Source of the DNA: Victivallales bacterium
Lineage (GTDB): Bacteria; Verrucomicrobiota; Lentisphaeria; Oligosphaerales; Oligosphaeraceae
Reading direction: 5' to 3'
NCBI GenBank assembly: GCA_017963875.1
Contig: JAGCTA010000302.1
Span: forward strand, 1-13,893
DNA: 13,893 nt
Part shown: positions 1-6,624 of the stretch, in pieces
Layout of the letters: every line of letters starts with the position of its first letter
Position numbering within the stretch: position 1 is the first letter of the stretch
The notes under the pieces: generated by a model
Database searches by the model: none
Seen by the model: the letters and a program-made list of their open reading frames with translations, nothing else
What the model was told of the DNA's origin: nothing
Made by a program: the position numbers and the translations under genes

Positions 1-683
<683 letters not shown>

Positions 684-698
684 CTCATAGACTGTTTC

Positions 699-742
699 GG
701 GGATGACCTCCCCAGTTCCTGCGGACAATTGTTCCGCAGGAA
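699..742. other. Two tandem hairpins just after the GAPDH stop
   Basis: The first hairpin is GGGGA-TGACC-TCCCC (699-713). The second has 10-bp perfect arms, TTCCTGCGGA (716-725) and TCCGCAGGAA (733-742), around a 7-nt loop containing CAATTG. Removing the single extra T at 732 would make 716-742 a perfect 26-bp palindrome. Neither hairpin is followed by a T-run, so they are not textbook intrinsic terminators. They could stabilise the 3' end of the GAPDH mRNA or be a protein site; this is inference. Confidence 0.6.
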
Positions 743-758
743 ATCACCAACAATACGC

Positions 759-792
759 CGAAAGCCCAGAATCGCATGATTCTGGGCTTTCG
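759..792. terminator. Probable bidirectional transcription terminator
   Basis: A 15-bp perfect stem (759-773 with 778-792) closes on a GCAT loop. The arms have the form CGAAAGCCCAGAATC / GATTCTGGGCTTTCG, so the A-rich start and T-rich end give a GGGCTTT tail on either strand. It sits between convergent genes: GAPDH ending at 683 on + and the small gene ending at 824 on -. That is the expected position for a shared terminator. The T-tract is short (three T), so efficiency is uncertain. Confidence 0.75.
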
Positions 793-823
793 ATATATAT
801 GAATTTGATTGTAATGGCAAAAA

Positions 824-1084
824 TTACCTGTAATTGAAAAGGTCTCCAAGGGAAACGTCCATGTTTCCTGAGGCTTTTTGGAATGCATGAAGAATCTTCA
901 GACGGACGTTCATAGTCAGATAACGTCCTTTTCTGGCTTTGGAAACCATTTTAAAAGTCAGTTGTTCTGTTGAGGCGGAAACCAGGTCTGCATTTTCAAG
1001 ATTGAGTTCTGTCATAAGACGATGAATTGGCTGTTCACCGTAATCGCGTTCATTATCCAGCATTGCACGTCTCTGTGTATTCAT
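824..1084 (-). CDS. Small basic protein, possible helical DNA-binding protein (86 aa)
   Basis: I do not recognise a named family. The 86-residue product is charged and predicted mostly helical, with no signal peptide or membrane segment. The middle reads DLVSASTEQLTFKMVSKARK then GRYLTMNVRLKILHAF (about residues 34-68). The pattern 'hxxAST-xxLTxKMVxKAxxGRxLTxxxxxKILxAh' resembles a compact Cro/C1-like helix-turn-helix in which the K/R-rich part would contact DNA; this is inference. The ATG at 1084 lacks a strong ribosome-binding site (only GGA immediately before it), so the internal Met at residue 8 is an alternative start. Coding is supported by a complete frame ending just before the terminator at 759-792. 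It follows the response regulator on the same strand with a 160-bp gap, so it may have its own promoter; I could not find a convincing one. Confidence 0.7.
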   Translation of the reverse strand: MNTQRRAMLDNERDYGEQPIHRLMTELNLENADLVSASTEQLTFKMVSKARKGRYLTMNVRLKILHAFQKASGNMDVSLGDLFNYR

Positions 1085-1196
1085 TCCGATTGATTGGTTA
1101 TTGGACTCTCTTCATGGAGACAAATATAGCCTTTATCTTTCCTTTCTCCAGTATTTGGATTGAGAAACGTTGATTTTGCTTCTGATTTCAAATATT

Positions 1197-1224
1197 CTCT
1201 TTCCAATTGAATTATGGAAAAGAG
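1197..1224 (-). terminator. Weak hairpin after the response-regulator stop
   Basis: CTCTTTCC (1197-1204) and GGAAAAGAG (1216-1224) pair with one bulged base around an 11-nt AT-rich loop. It lies about 20 nt downstream of the response-regulator stop on the - strand, but no T-tract follows, so terminator function is doubtful. The rest of the 1085-1244 gap shows no gene and no clear promoter. Confidence 0.25.
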
Positions 1225-1244
1225 CAAGTGAAACAAATAAGGGA

Positions 1245-2576
1245 TCACGAATCTGTCAATAATCTCCGAATGGAATTCCTGTGAATTCCAAGTCTTTCCG
1301 CAGCCAATGACTGATTGCCGTCAGCATCCTTCAAGGCTTTCTGTATCAGAAGCCTCTGAAGTCTTGCAATGGCATCATGCATCGTTGCGCCGTCAAGATG
1401 CAAACCATCAACGTATGCCTGCAATGGGTCGCCATCGCTTGCCTTGAGACTTTCCTTCACCTCTGGCAGGCAGTCTGGCGTGACAATGCCTGAAACTGCG
1501 GACAACGCGGCCTGGATGACGACATTGCGAAGTTGCCTCACATTGCCTGGCCATTTGCGCTTCTTCAGTTGCTCAACTGTCTCATCGGCCATGATGAGAG
1601 CAGGATTGACCTGATGGAGGAAATGGCTTGCCAGTTCGGGAATGTCATCCAAATGATGTTCTAGCGCTGGAGTTTTAACAGACAAGACAGCAAGCCTGTA
1701 GTACAAATCTTCCCTAAAAGCCCCACGCGCCACCGCCGTCTCCAAATTGACATTCGTGGCGGCAATAACCCGTACATCCACTGGCTCGGCAGAGACAGCA
1801 CCCAGTTTTTCAACCATTTTTGAATCAAGAAAACGCAGCAATTTAACTTGCCCCTGTAAACTCAATTCGCCTATTTCGTCCAAAAACAGTACTCCATGAT
1901 TTGCTGCCTGGCAATAACCTGTCCGATCATTGACAGCACCTGTGAAGGCTCCCTTGCAATGTCCAAACAACTCCGATTCCATCAGATTATCTGGTATTGC
2001 CCCGCAGTTGACAGGGACAAACGGACCAGATGACCGTGCGCTCTTCTGATGAATCAACTTTGCCGCCAGTTCCTTTCCCGTTCCTGTCGGACCACAAATA
2101 AGAACGGGTTCGTCCTGCGAGGCGATTTTCAGCAGTTTCATGAACAGTTCTTGCATGACGGCTGAAGAGCCGACATAGCCCGCCTCGGGCCTTGGCGAAG
2201 ACTCCATTGCCGTAATCTCCGTCGTTGCCCGCTTCACGAGCCTTTCGGCTGTAATCATGTCAATAGGCTTAGTCAAATACTCACTGGCTCCTGCATCAAA
2301 TGCACGGCGCACAATTTCCAATGAACCGAATGCCGTAATGACTACAATGCATGTCTGCGGGACAGCCTGCTTAAGCAGCGGCAACAATTCCAATCCATCC
2401 TGCCCGCCAAGATTCACATCCAAAAACACAAGAGCAGGCTGCGACTCCCTAGCAAGCCGACATGCCTCTTGAGGCTCCCCTGTGGTCAAAACGGAAAAGC
2501 CCCGCTTTTGAAAGAAGCGTCTGAATGCAAAGCAGATGGATTCTTCGTCATCTATGATAAGCAATGTCGCAGGCAT
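1245..2576 (-). CDS. Sigma-54-dependent response regulator (NtrC/AtoC family)
   Basis: A full-length (443 aa) bacterial enhancer-binding protein that, once phosphorylated, hydrolyses ATP to open sigma-54 promoters. The N-terminal receiver (about 3-118) has the acidic pair in LLIIDDEES, the phospho-acceptor Asp53 (VFLDVN), Thr81 and Lys103 (LTKP). The AAA+ domain (about 134-360) has Walker A GPTGTGKE (162-169), the sigma-54-contacting GAFTGA loop (209-214), Walker B VLFLDE (229-234) and arginine-finger candidates Arg288 and Arg294 (FREDLYYRL). The C-terminal Fis-type helix-turn-helix (about 409-443) includes DADGNQSLAAERLGIHRNSI. All motifs are intact, so it should be active. No partner histidine kinase is adjacent on this strand. 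The hybrid kinase at 12541 is on the other strand 10 kb away and has its own receiver. Start chosen from GGGAGG upstream of the ATG. A terminator lies 35 nt upstream. Targets are unknown. Confidence 0.95.
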   Translation of the reverse strand: MPATLLIIDDEESICFAFRRFFQKRGFSVLTTGEPQEACRLARESQPALVFLDVNLGGQDGLELLPLLKQAVPQTCIVVITAFGSLEIVRRAFDAGASEYLTKPIDMITAERLVKRATTEITAMESSPRPEAGYVGSSAVMQELFMKLLKIASQDEPVLICGPTGTGKELAAKLIHQKSARSSGPFVPVNCGAIPDNLMESELFGHCKGAFTGAVNDRTGYCQAANHGVLFLDEIGELSLQGQVKLLRFLDSKMVEKLGAVSAEPVDVRVIAATNVNLETAVARGAFREDLYYRLAVLSVKTPALEHHLDDIPELASHFLHQVNPALIMADETVEQLKKRKWPGNVRQLRNVVIQAALSAVSGIVTPDCLPEVKESLKASDGDPLQAYVDGLHLDGATMHDAIARLQRLLIQKALKDADGNQSLAAERLGIHRNSIRRLLTDS

Positions 2577-2585
2577 GGTTGCTTG

Positions 2586-2591
2586 CCTCCC
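2586..2591 (-). promoter_or_regulatory. Ribosome-binding site of the response regulator
   Basis: GGGAGG on the - strand, 9 nt before the ATG at 2574-2576. It fixes the start so that the receiver begins at once with MPATLLIIDD, and shows the gene has its own translation signal despite the terminator just upstream. Confidence 0.75.
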
Positions 2592-2611
2592 GAATCATGG
2601 TGACTAAACAT

Positions 2612-2638
2612 GAAAAACCCGACCAGTGAATGGTCGGG
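2612..2638 (-). terminator. Intrinsic terminator after pta, directly upstream of the regulator
   Basis: On the - strand an 8-bp perfect stem (CCCGACCA / TGGTCGGG, arms 2631-2638 and 2618-2625) with a 5-nt loop is followed at once by TTTTTC (2617-2612). This is a classic Rho-independent terminator in the direction of ackA-pta transcription. Only 35 nt separate it from the regulator start codon. The rest of the 2577-2753 gap holds no gene I can support. Confidence 0.85.
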
Positions 2639-2753
2639 CACAGATGCACATTCTAAAAGCGCAGACACATCTGAAAACAGGACATCATGCGGCGATGGCA
2701 CGGCCAGACATACACCCATGCCATCGCTGCGCTTCAGTTGGCTGTAGAATGAA

Positions 2754-3764
2754 TTAGACAAGTGCCTGGCAGCAGGTGATTGCCGCGACACCACAGATAT
2801 CCTCTGCGGTGCAACCACGTGAAAGGTCATTCACTGGCTTTGCAACACCCTGCAGAATCGGACCGTATGCCTCGGCCTTCGCAAGACGCTGCGTCATCTT
2901 GTAGCAGATGTTTCCGCAGTTCAAGTCTGGGAAGATGAGGATATTGGCACGACCTGCCAACGGGCTGTCTGGAGCCTTTGCCGCCGCGACGGACGGAACA
3001 AGTGCCGCATCTGCCTGAAGTTCCCCATCAACAATCGCGTCAATGCCGAGTTCGGCAATGCGTGCCTTCGTCAATTCCGTGGCCTGAGCCATCTTGTCAA
3101 CCAATTCGCCTGCGGCACTACCCTTGGATGAATAGCACAGGAAAGCCAGTTTCGGCTGTGTACCGATAAGCGCCTGGTGCGTCTTGATTGTCGCAATTGC
3201 GATGTCAACCAGTCCTTCGGCATCAGGATTGGGGTTGACGCCGCAGTCTGCAAAAATCAGCGTATCATCGCCAGCGGGGGACGGCGTCGCCAAATCCATG
3301 AGGAAGCAACTTGACGCCATCTTGATGCCCTTGGCGGTGCCGATGCAGTTGAATGCGGAGCGAAGCATATCGCCTGTTGAAGCGATGGAGCCAGCCACCA
3401 TGCCGTTGGCACGGCCGCTGTTCACCATGAGATTGCCGAAGAACAGACGATTTGCCGTTTTCTTCAGAGACTCTTCCTCGGTCATGCCTTTTGCCTTGCG
3501 GCGCTCAAGAAGAATGGCCGCCAGTTCGTTGAAATAGTCAGTCTTCATCCAATCAATGAACTCGACATCCAGATTGTCGAAACTGATGCCTTCAGCGGCT
3601 TTCTTGTACTCATCTGCCGTTGCCAGAACCTTGACTTTCGCCAGTTTCTTCGAGGCGATGAGTTGCGCCGCTTTCATTACGCGTGGATCATGTCCTTCGG
3701 GAAGAACCAGCGTCATATTTGCGGTGGCGGCCTTCGGGAACAATTTCTGCATCAAACCTGCCAT
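2754..3764 (-). CDS. pta: Phosphate acetyltransferase (phosphotransacetylase)
   Basis: Converts acetyl-CoA and phosphate to acetyl phosphate and CoA, the first half of the acetate pathway completed by the AckA encoded just upstream. At 336 aa it is the short catalytic-domain form, without the N-terminal DRTGG/P-loop extension of the long E. coli type. Family blocks include LVLPEGHDPRVMKAA near the N-terminus, NGMVAGSIASTGDMLRSA, DCGVNPNPDAEGLVDIAIAT, GELQADAALVPSVAAAKAP and NILIFPDLNCGNICYK. Near the C-terminus PVNDLSRGCTAEDI carries Ser315-Arg316, matching the catalytic Ser-Arg of the Methanosarcina enzyme. The ATG at 3764 has AAAGGAG (about 3774-3780) 9 nt upstream. The gene follows ackA with an 86-bp gap and ends at an intrinsic terminator, so ackA-pta is probably one transcript. 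Confidence 0.97.
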   Translation of the reverse strand: MAGLMQKLFPKAATANMTLVLPEGHDPRVMKAAQLIASKKLAKVKVLATADEYKKAAEGISFDNLDVEFIDWMKTDYFNELAAILLERRKAKGMTEEESLKKTANRLFFGNLMVNSGRANGMVAGSIASTGDMLRSAFNCIGTAKGIKMASSCFLMDLATPSPAGDDTLIFADCGVNPNPDAEGLVDIAIATIKTHQALIGTQPKLAFLCYSSKGSAAGELVDKMAQATELTKARIAELGIDAIVDGELQADAALVPSVAAAKAPDSPLAGRANILIFPDLNCGNICYKMTQRLAKAEAYGPILQGVAKPVNDLSRGCTAEDICGVAAITCCQALV

Positions 3765-3818
3765 TTGTGTTTACTCCTTTCTGTTAAATGTGTTATTTTC
3801 AAAAAATGGGGAAAACTA

Positions 3819-3836
3819 AATTATTAATTAATAATT
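3819..3836. repeat. 18-bp all-A/T perfect palindrome in the ackA-pta gap
   Basis: AATTATTAATTAATAATT reads identically on both strands. It lies 15 bp beyond the ackA stop (3851-3853) in a very AT-rich 86-bp gap. It could be a weak hairpin, a DNA-binding site or a chance AT-rich sequence. I see no GC-rich terminator here. Confidence 0.5.
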
Positions 3837-3850
3837 ATGAATGAAAGCAC

Positions 3851-5041
3851 TTATTTTGTCAGGGCGACGGTCTCCATGGCAATCATCAACTCCTCATTCG
3901 TCGGAGTGACAACAAGTTTGAATTTGGATTCGGGCGTACTGAACACAACCTGCTTGCCACGGCAGTTGTTTGCATCGGCATCAAAAGTCGCTCCGAGCAC
4001 AGCCAGTTTTTCCGCGACACGACGGCGCGTCTCAATGCCGTTTTCACCAATACCACCTGTAAAGGAGATTGCATCGCATCCGCCAAGAATGAGGTAATAA
4101 GCGCCAATATACTGGATTAGACGATGCATGAACATATCGTATGCTTCTTTTGCATGGGGATTGCCTGCATCGCGTGCAGCCTCGATGTCACGCATGTCAC
4201 TGCTCAAGCCAGACACGCCGAGCAATCCGCTCTTCTTGTTCATCATGGTATCGACCTGGTCTGCGGTCATCCCTTCCATCTTCATGAGGAACGGGACAAC
4301 GGCGGGATCCATGTCACCGCAACGTGTTCCCATGACGAGCCCCATGAGAGGCGTCAGCCCCATGCTGGTATCTACGACCTTGCCGCCGTTGACCGCGCAG
4401 AGGGAACTGCCGTTTCCAAGATGGCAGTTGATGATCTTCGCTTTCTTCGGATCCAATCCGAGGAATTCGCATGTATTGAAATAGACGAACTTATGGCTTG
4501 TTCCGTGGAAACCGTATTTTCTGATGGCGTATTTGTCATAGTATTCGCGTGGAATGGCGTACATATATGCTTCGGGTCCCATGGTCTGGTGGAAAGCCGT
4601 GTCAAAGACCGCCACGTTTGGAACGCCAGGAAATACCTTTTCGCAGGCTTCAATTCCACCCAGATTCGCGGGATTGTGGAGCGGTCCCAGTACGATGCAT
4701 TCGCGGATGCCTTCTTTCACCGCCTCGTCAACAACAATCGGAGCCGTATATTTTGCACCACCATGCAGCACGCGATGGCCGATTGCCTCGACTTCCTTCA
4801 GTGACTTCAGGACACCGTTTTCCTTGTCAACCAGTTTGTCGCAGACAGCCAGAAGTGCCTCGCTGTGATTCTTGATGGTAAGCGCTTCTTCGATTTTCTT
4901 GCCCGCTGGCTGGTAGATGAGTTTCGGCGCATCCATGCCGATACGCTCAACAAGACCTTTGGCGAGAACGCTTTTGTCGGTCATGTCAAACAATGTGAAT
5001 TTCAATGACGAACTACCCGAATTGATAACGAGGACTTTCAC
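3851..5041 (-). CDS. ackA: Acetate kinase
   Basis: Transfers phosphate from acetyl phosphate to ADP, giving acetate and ATP; cytoplasmic, paired with Pta. At 396 aa it matches the usual ~400. Both family signatures are present: VLVINSGSSSLKF at residues 3-15 and GFHGTSHK (177-184). HLGNGSSLCAV (207-217) and GLVMGTRCGDMDP (about 234-246) follow. Catalytic residues align with the Methanosarcina enzyme: Arg90 (GHRVLHGG), Asp147 (FDTAFH), Arg240 (GTRCGD) and a Glu in TPTNEELMIA near the C-terminus. GTGGIGENG-type sugar-kinase/actin-fold glycine motif appears as FTGGIGENG. The start codon is GTG (5039-5041), since that codon leads directly into the N-terminal strand and has a good ribosome-binding site. 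It lies 95 bp downstream of the PRPP synthase gene on the same strand. Confidence 0.98.
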   Translation of the reverse strand: MKVLVINSGSSSLKFTLFDMTDKSVLAKGLVERIGMDAPKLIYQPAGKKIEEALTIKNHSEALLAVCDKLVDKENGVLKSLKEVEAIGHRVLHGGAKYTAPIVVDEAVKEGIRECIVLGPLHNPANLGGIEACEKVFPGVPNVAVFDTAFHQTMGPEAYMYAIPREYYDKYAIRKYGFHGTSHKFVYFNTCEFLGLDPKKAKIINCHLGNGSSLCAVNGGKVVDTSMGLTPLMGLVMGTRCGDMDPAVVPFLMKMEGMTADQVDTMMNKKSGLLGVSGLSSDMRDIEAARDAGNPHAKEAYDMFMHRLIQYIGAYYLILGGCDAISFTGGIGENGIETRRRVAEKLAVLGATFDADANNCRGKQVVFSTPESKFKLVVTPTNEELMIAMETVALTK

Positions 5042-5048
5042 TTCACTG

Positions 5049-5053
5049 CTCCC
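5049..5053 (-). promoter_or_regulatory. Ribosome-binding site selecting the GTG start of ackA
   Basis: GGGAG on the - strand, 7 nt before the GTG codon at 5039-5041. No ATG is available nearby that would preserve the NSGSSS motif, so the GTG start is well supported. Confidence 0.75.
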
Positions 5054-5136
5054 TGGATTCTTGTTGATGGCTATGACTTATTTTCTATAAAAATTGGAAA
5101 ACTCAAAATGCTATGGCACTTCTGTCTAAAATCATG

Positions 5137-6339
5137 TCAATCCTGGAATTCACGCGTACGTTCCCATCGGTCGTTTTTCCGTGAGATGTCAATCGTATAT
5201 TCGCGTTTGTGCGGGATTGGCGGTACTCCAAGGACATTCTTCATCAGCGCCGTCACAATCCAACGTTCCAGTTTGAGGACGAGCATCTTGCGGCGAAGAC
5301 GACCTTGCATGTCACGATTCAGGATATTGGGCAACGTGTTCGTCGTGATGATTTCGTCAATGGCTGGATTATTGAGGTTCTCCTTGACTTCCTGCGATGA
5401 ATAGAAGTGTGTGACGACAAACAGGACACGCTTGGCACCGCATTCCTTCAACCTCTTGCAGCATTCCACGATGGTATTGCCTGTTCTGACCATATCGTCA
5501 AACACAATGACTTCCTTTCCGTCAATATCCTCCAGGCGAGTAGGACTGTCCTTGTGCGCTTGGATAATGACCTTGCGTTCGCCTAGGCGCTCCTTGTCCA
5601 TGAGAAGGAGTTGAGGCATCACTGGCAAATTCACCTCTTTGGCATAATCGCACAAATAGCCGAAGACTTCCTTGACAAAAGGCATCGCGCCTTTGTCTGG
5701 GGCACAGATGATAAAGCCTTTCTGGCTCTCCTCTGGACTCATGATTGTCTCCTGCTGCGCAAGGAAATTGGCGTACAGGCAGGCAGGCGAAAGATTATAG
5801 AAATTGCCGTTGAACTTTCTGTTGAAAATGTCCTGCACGGACATGGAATGGTTGTGCACTGTCATGACGGCATCAACGCCAGACGTCGCCAGCAATTCCG
5901 CGTACAGATTCGATGAAAATGGCTGTCCATCGAATTTTTTATAGTCATTCAAATCACGTGTAAATGCGACACGGCCGTATTCTGGGCGTGGTCCGCGATC
6001 CTGTGCGCTGTAGAAGAGATCTGGCTCTATGAGAATAACCCGTTTGGCACCATTGTCCTTTGCCGCGCGAGCCATCAGGAAATTCCGCATTGCGGATGCG
6101 TTGCGTGTCAATGACCCGCTGCATGAAGAGACGATGACCACCGTCTTGCCATCCAACGAGTGGCCAATATGATCGAAATCCTTTTCGTCACACATGAAAC
6201 GCGGACAGAATTCCGTATTTGCAAAGTCCTTGTAGGAAACCAAATCGGAGATTTCGGTCTCCTGTCCAATCTGATGCGCGATATCGCCTGCCAAGGGATC
6301 ATCACTCATGACACCTACAACAATGACATCGTCAATCAT
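5137..6339 (-). CDS. prs: Divergent ribose-phosphate pyrophosphokinase (PRPP synthase)
   Basis: Predicted to make PRPP from ribose-5-phosphate and ATP for nucleotide, His and Trp synthesis. With the chosen start it is exactly 400 aa, clearly longer than the classical ~315-aa enzyme. PRPP-binding loop: VIVFDDMVRTGNTI (277-290), against the classical DDMIDTGGT. Also seen are a reduced ATP-site block FYSAQDRGPRPEYG (109-122, retaining QDR), VHNHSMSVQDIF where the classical form has DLHxxQIQGFF, APDKGAM (213-219), and MDKERLG (247-253) for the flexible catalytic loop Lys/Arg. Thus the fold and catalytic Lys/Arg are kept, with several substitutions. The frame stays open to an ATG at 6435, but the added 32 residues are Asn/Pro/Ser-rich and non-homologous. 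The Met at 6339 has AGAGGT 6 nt upstream and is followed at once by IDDVIVVGV. It is first in the - strand series before ackA-pta. Confidence 0.88.
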   Translation of the reverse strand: MIDDVIVVGVMSDDPLAGDIAHQIGQETEISDLVSYKDFANTEFCPRFMCDEKDFDHIGHSLDGKTVVIVSSCSGSLTRNASAMRNFLMARAAKDNGAKRVILIEPDLFYSAQDRGPRPEYGRVAFTRDLNDYKKFDGQPFSSNLYAELLATSGVDAVMTVHNHSMSVQDIFNRKFNGNFYNLSPACLYANFLAQQETIMSPEESQKGFIICAPDKGAMPFVKEVFGYLCDYAKEVNLPVMPQLLLMDKERLGERKVIIQAHKDSPTRLEDIDGKEVIVFDDMVRTGNTIVECCKRLKECGAKRVLFVVTHFYSSQEVKENLNNPAIDEIITTNTLPNILNRDMQGRLRRKMLVLKLERWIVTALMKNVLGVPPIPHKREYTIDISRKNDRWERTREFQD

Positions 6340-6345
6340 AACCAT

Positions 6346-6351
6346 ACCTCT
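6346..6351 (-). promoter_or_regulatory. Ribosome-binding site deciding the prs start
   Basis: AGAGGT on the - strand with a 6-nt spacer to the ATG at 6337-6339. The upstream in-frame ATG at 6433-6435 has no purine-rich leader. The ATG at 6343-6345 would directly abut this site. Confidence 0.6.
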
Positions 6352-6553
6352 TGCGTTTTGAGTGTTCCGTGTTTGGGGATTACTGGGGCTAGACACCATA
6401 ATAGTAATATACCCTCTCAAAGTGTTTCCTGCCATTTGCCAGAGGAAAAAAAGATTGTTGTTAGAGTGTGAGTCAAGGAAACTTCTCTCAAGAACATGAT
6501 ATTCTTTGTTTGTTAAAAAATGGACATCATGAGCAAATTCACTCGTTCTTCTG

Positions 6554-6565
6554 TTGACTAGTCAA
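6554..6565. promoter_or_regulatory. 12-bp perfect palindrome over the -35 element, possible operator
   Basis: TTGACTAGTCAA is self-complementary and contains the -35-like TTGACT on both strands. A dimeric regulator binding here would block or recruit polymerase at the cluster promoter. Its position between divergent transcription units supports a control role; no regulator is identified. Confidence 0.4.
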
Positions 6566-6588
6566 GAAAAATTCATACATTATATAAT
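6554..6588 (+). promoter_or_regulatory. Candidate promoter of the phosphoesterase/glycan cluster
   Basis: The 285-bp divergent gap 6340-6624 holds no gene. On + it contains TTGACT (6554-6559), TACATT (6576-6581) with a 16-nt spacer, and a perfect TATAAT (6583-6588). TTGACT to TATAAT is 23 nt, too long for one sigma-70 promoter, so either TACATT is the -10 or TATAAT acts with a poor -35. It lies about 37-70 bp before the ATG at 6625. I found no convincing promoter for prs on the other strand. Confidence 0.4.
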
Positions 6589-6624
6589 ATTTCCAAATTA
6601 AACCAACCCTCCAACAAAAACACC

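Noticed and set aside
2552..2830. 92-aa open frame on - across the pta-regulator gap
   Set aside because: It overlaps the pta end and the regulator start in another frame and runs through the intrinsic terminator; no ribosome-binding site or family.
4124..4804. 226-aa open frame on + opposite ackA
   Set aside because: It lies wholly antisense to a clear acetate kinase gene, has a His/Cys-rich composition typical of a reversed coding frame, and shows no domain.
5101..5141. TTGACA hexamer on - (5140-5135) and TGGCAC on + (5114) as ackA or sigma-54 promoters
   Set aside because: No acceptable -10 follows TTGACA at 16-18 nt, and TGGCAC is followed by TCTA instead of TTGC at the required spacing.
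6340..6435. N-terminal extension of the PRPP synthase to the ATG at 6435
   Set aside because: No ribosome-binding site at 6435, low-complexity Asn/Pro/Ser-rich residues, and a better site-plus-ATG at 6339 exactly at the start of homology.
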